Source: a bacterium BRH_c32 (GTDB taxonomy: Bacteria; Bacteroidota; Ignavibacteria; Ignavibacteriales; Melioribacteraceae). Taken from it: a DNA stretch of 47,103 nt. The stretch lies in NCBI GenBank assembly GCA_001516025.1, contig LOEU01000003.1, positions 1 through 47,103 on the forward strand. The letters run 5' to 3'. Positions 46,599 through 47,103 of the stretch are shown piece by piece (the first letter of the stretch is position 1; every line of letters begins with the position of its first letter). The translations under genes and the position numbers were made by a program. Below the pieces are notes generated by a model, which made no database searches, was not told the origin of the DNA, and saw only the letters and a list, made by a program, of their open reading frames with translations.

Positions 46599-46937
46599 TT
46601 ACCCCCGGACTTTGGTCTCAATATCGGGTGGAATAACTATCGATAGCTCAACGAGCCCTTGGAACTCGCCATTGATAGTCCACGGTGCTTGATAAATTAG
46701 CTTCCTCTTCCCTTCCTTCTCAACGAAATAAACATTATTCCTTTTTTCTGAAATTATATCTTTTATAATATCTTTGGAATTTTCATTGTGACAATCCATA
46801 ATATCGGAGCCTAGCAAAGCGGCACCGCCATCATCTGCGAACGTTTTGAGCGATTTATCATTCATTTCGATAAACTTACCATTCTTATCTGAAACCGTGA
46901 TAGCGATATCGACTTCTTTAACCCAATCATTAGCCAT
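46599..46937 (-). CDS. Single PAS-domain protein
   Basis: This 112-residue protein is essentially one PAS domain: VDIAITVSDKNGKFIEMND (about 9-27), LLGSDIMDCHNENSKDIIKDI (41-61) and a final beta strand, APWTINGEFQGLVELSIVI. The DCHNENS segment (in place of the DCHP of some PAS families) carries Cys49 and His50, possible ligands for haem or a metal, but there is no proof. It has no output domain, so it may act as a sensor subunit for a partner encoded elsewhere. It converges on the S24 regulator. Confidence 0.78.
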   Translation of the reverse strand: MANDWVKEVDIAITVSDKNGKFIEMNDKSLKTFADDGGAALLGSDIMDCHNENSKDIIKDIISEKRNNVYFVEKEGKRKLIYQAPWTINGEFQGLVELSIVIPPDIETKVRG

Positions 46938-47014
46938 TCATCCTCCGGAAAAATTTTTAAAAGTGTATTTGCAAAATAATAATAAAAGTGATAGATTTGA
47001 ATCTCTAAATTAAT

Positions 47015-47088
47015 GGGGTTGTAGTTCAGCTGGTTAGAACGCCTGCCTGTCACGCAGGAGGTCGCGAGTTCGAGTCTCGTCGGCCCCG
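47015..47088 (+). tRNA. tRNA-Asp (anticodon GTC)
   Basis: A 74-nt tRNA with acceptor GGGGTTG/CGGCCCC, anticodon stem CCTGC/GCAGG around loop CTGTCAC (GTC), T-arm GCGAG-TTCGAGT-CTCGT and discriminator G. CCA is not encoded (CA follows by chance). Confidence 0.97.
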
Positions 47089-47103
47089 CAAAAGATAAAA
47101 GCC

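Overview
The window looks like a chromosomal segment of a Bacteroidota/Chlorobi-group bacterium, most likely class Ignavibacteria (inference from gene content; no 16S is present). It is AT-rich. It carries type IX secretion (T9SS) C-terminal sorting domains of the NYPNPFNP type, a PorV/PorQ-like porin, a TonB-dependent receptor with a CarboxypepD_reg domain, SusE/CBM-like starch-binding modules, an EFR1-type ferredoxin and a RNase HIII. No replicon origin, CRISPR array or intact transposase was seen.

Layout. (1) 1-1601, minus: 5' part of a secreted NHL-repeat propeller protein running off the left edge. (2) 2002-5628, plus: polyphosphate kinase 2, then a perR-katG peroxide-defence pair. (3) 5756-7196, minus: three small membrane proteins. 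(4) 7342-9167, minus: a decayed SNF2-type helicase. (5) 9269-15193, minus: EFR1 ferredoxin, a seven-repeat FG-GAP T9SS protein and a 1051-residue repeat protein. (6) 15414-19714: a 4.3 kb island bounded by a 19-bp direct repeat of the tRNA-Ser(TGA) 3' end. Its five plus-strand genes are Crp/Fnr regulator, Acg-type nitroreductase lipoprotein, barrel protein, DUF6544 protein and OsmC. (7) 20053-26360: Tat-exported GH109-like enzyme, then DUF5989-SxtJ-carbamoyltransferase divergent from an SGNH hydrolase/TPR protein. (8) 26461-32462: GH128-like lipoprotein, DHA2 MFS exporter, YbiT-type ABC-F, RhlE-type DEAD-box helicase. (9) 32560-41601, minus: a four-gene outer-membrane operon of TonB receptor, giant T9SS protein, PorV-like barrel and starch-binding-like T9SS protein, closed by a strong terminator. 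(10) 41784-47088: tandem-parvulin chaperone, RNase HIII, mixed-substrate phosphofructokinase, XRE-S24 regulator, PAS protein and tRNA-Asp.

How parts may work together. PerR (with an intact Fe/Mn-site residue set but no cysteine at all) probably controls itself and katG through a palindrome lying between its -35 and -10. Two near-identical LacI-type palindromes (TGTAAAYGTTTACA) lie upstream of the NHL protein and in the divergent region of the TonB operon, which suggests that one regulator couples two cell-surface loci 40 kb apart. The tRNA-Ser island looks like a compact, integrase-less redox/stress cassette inserted between the tRNA and what seems to be its original terminator. Several enzymes (carbamoyltransferase, RNase HIII, DEAD-box helicase) carry low-complexity insertions or tails unusual for their families.

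Functions are assigned by motif recognition only; no database search was possible.
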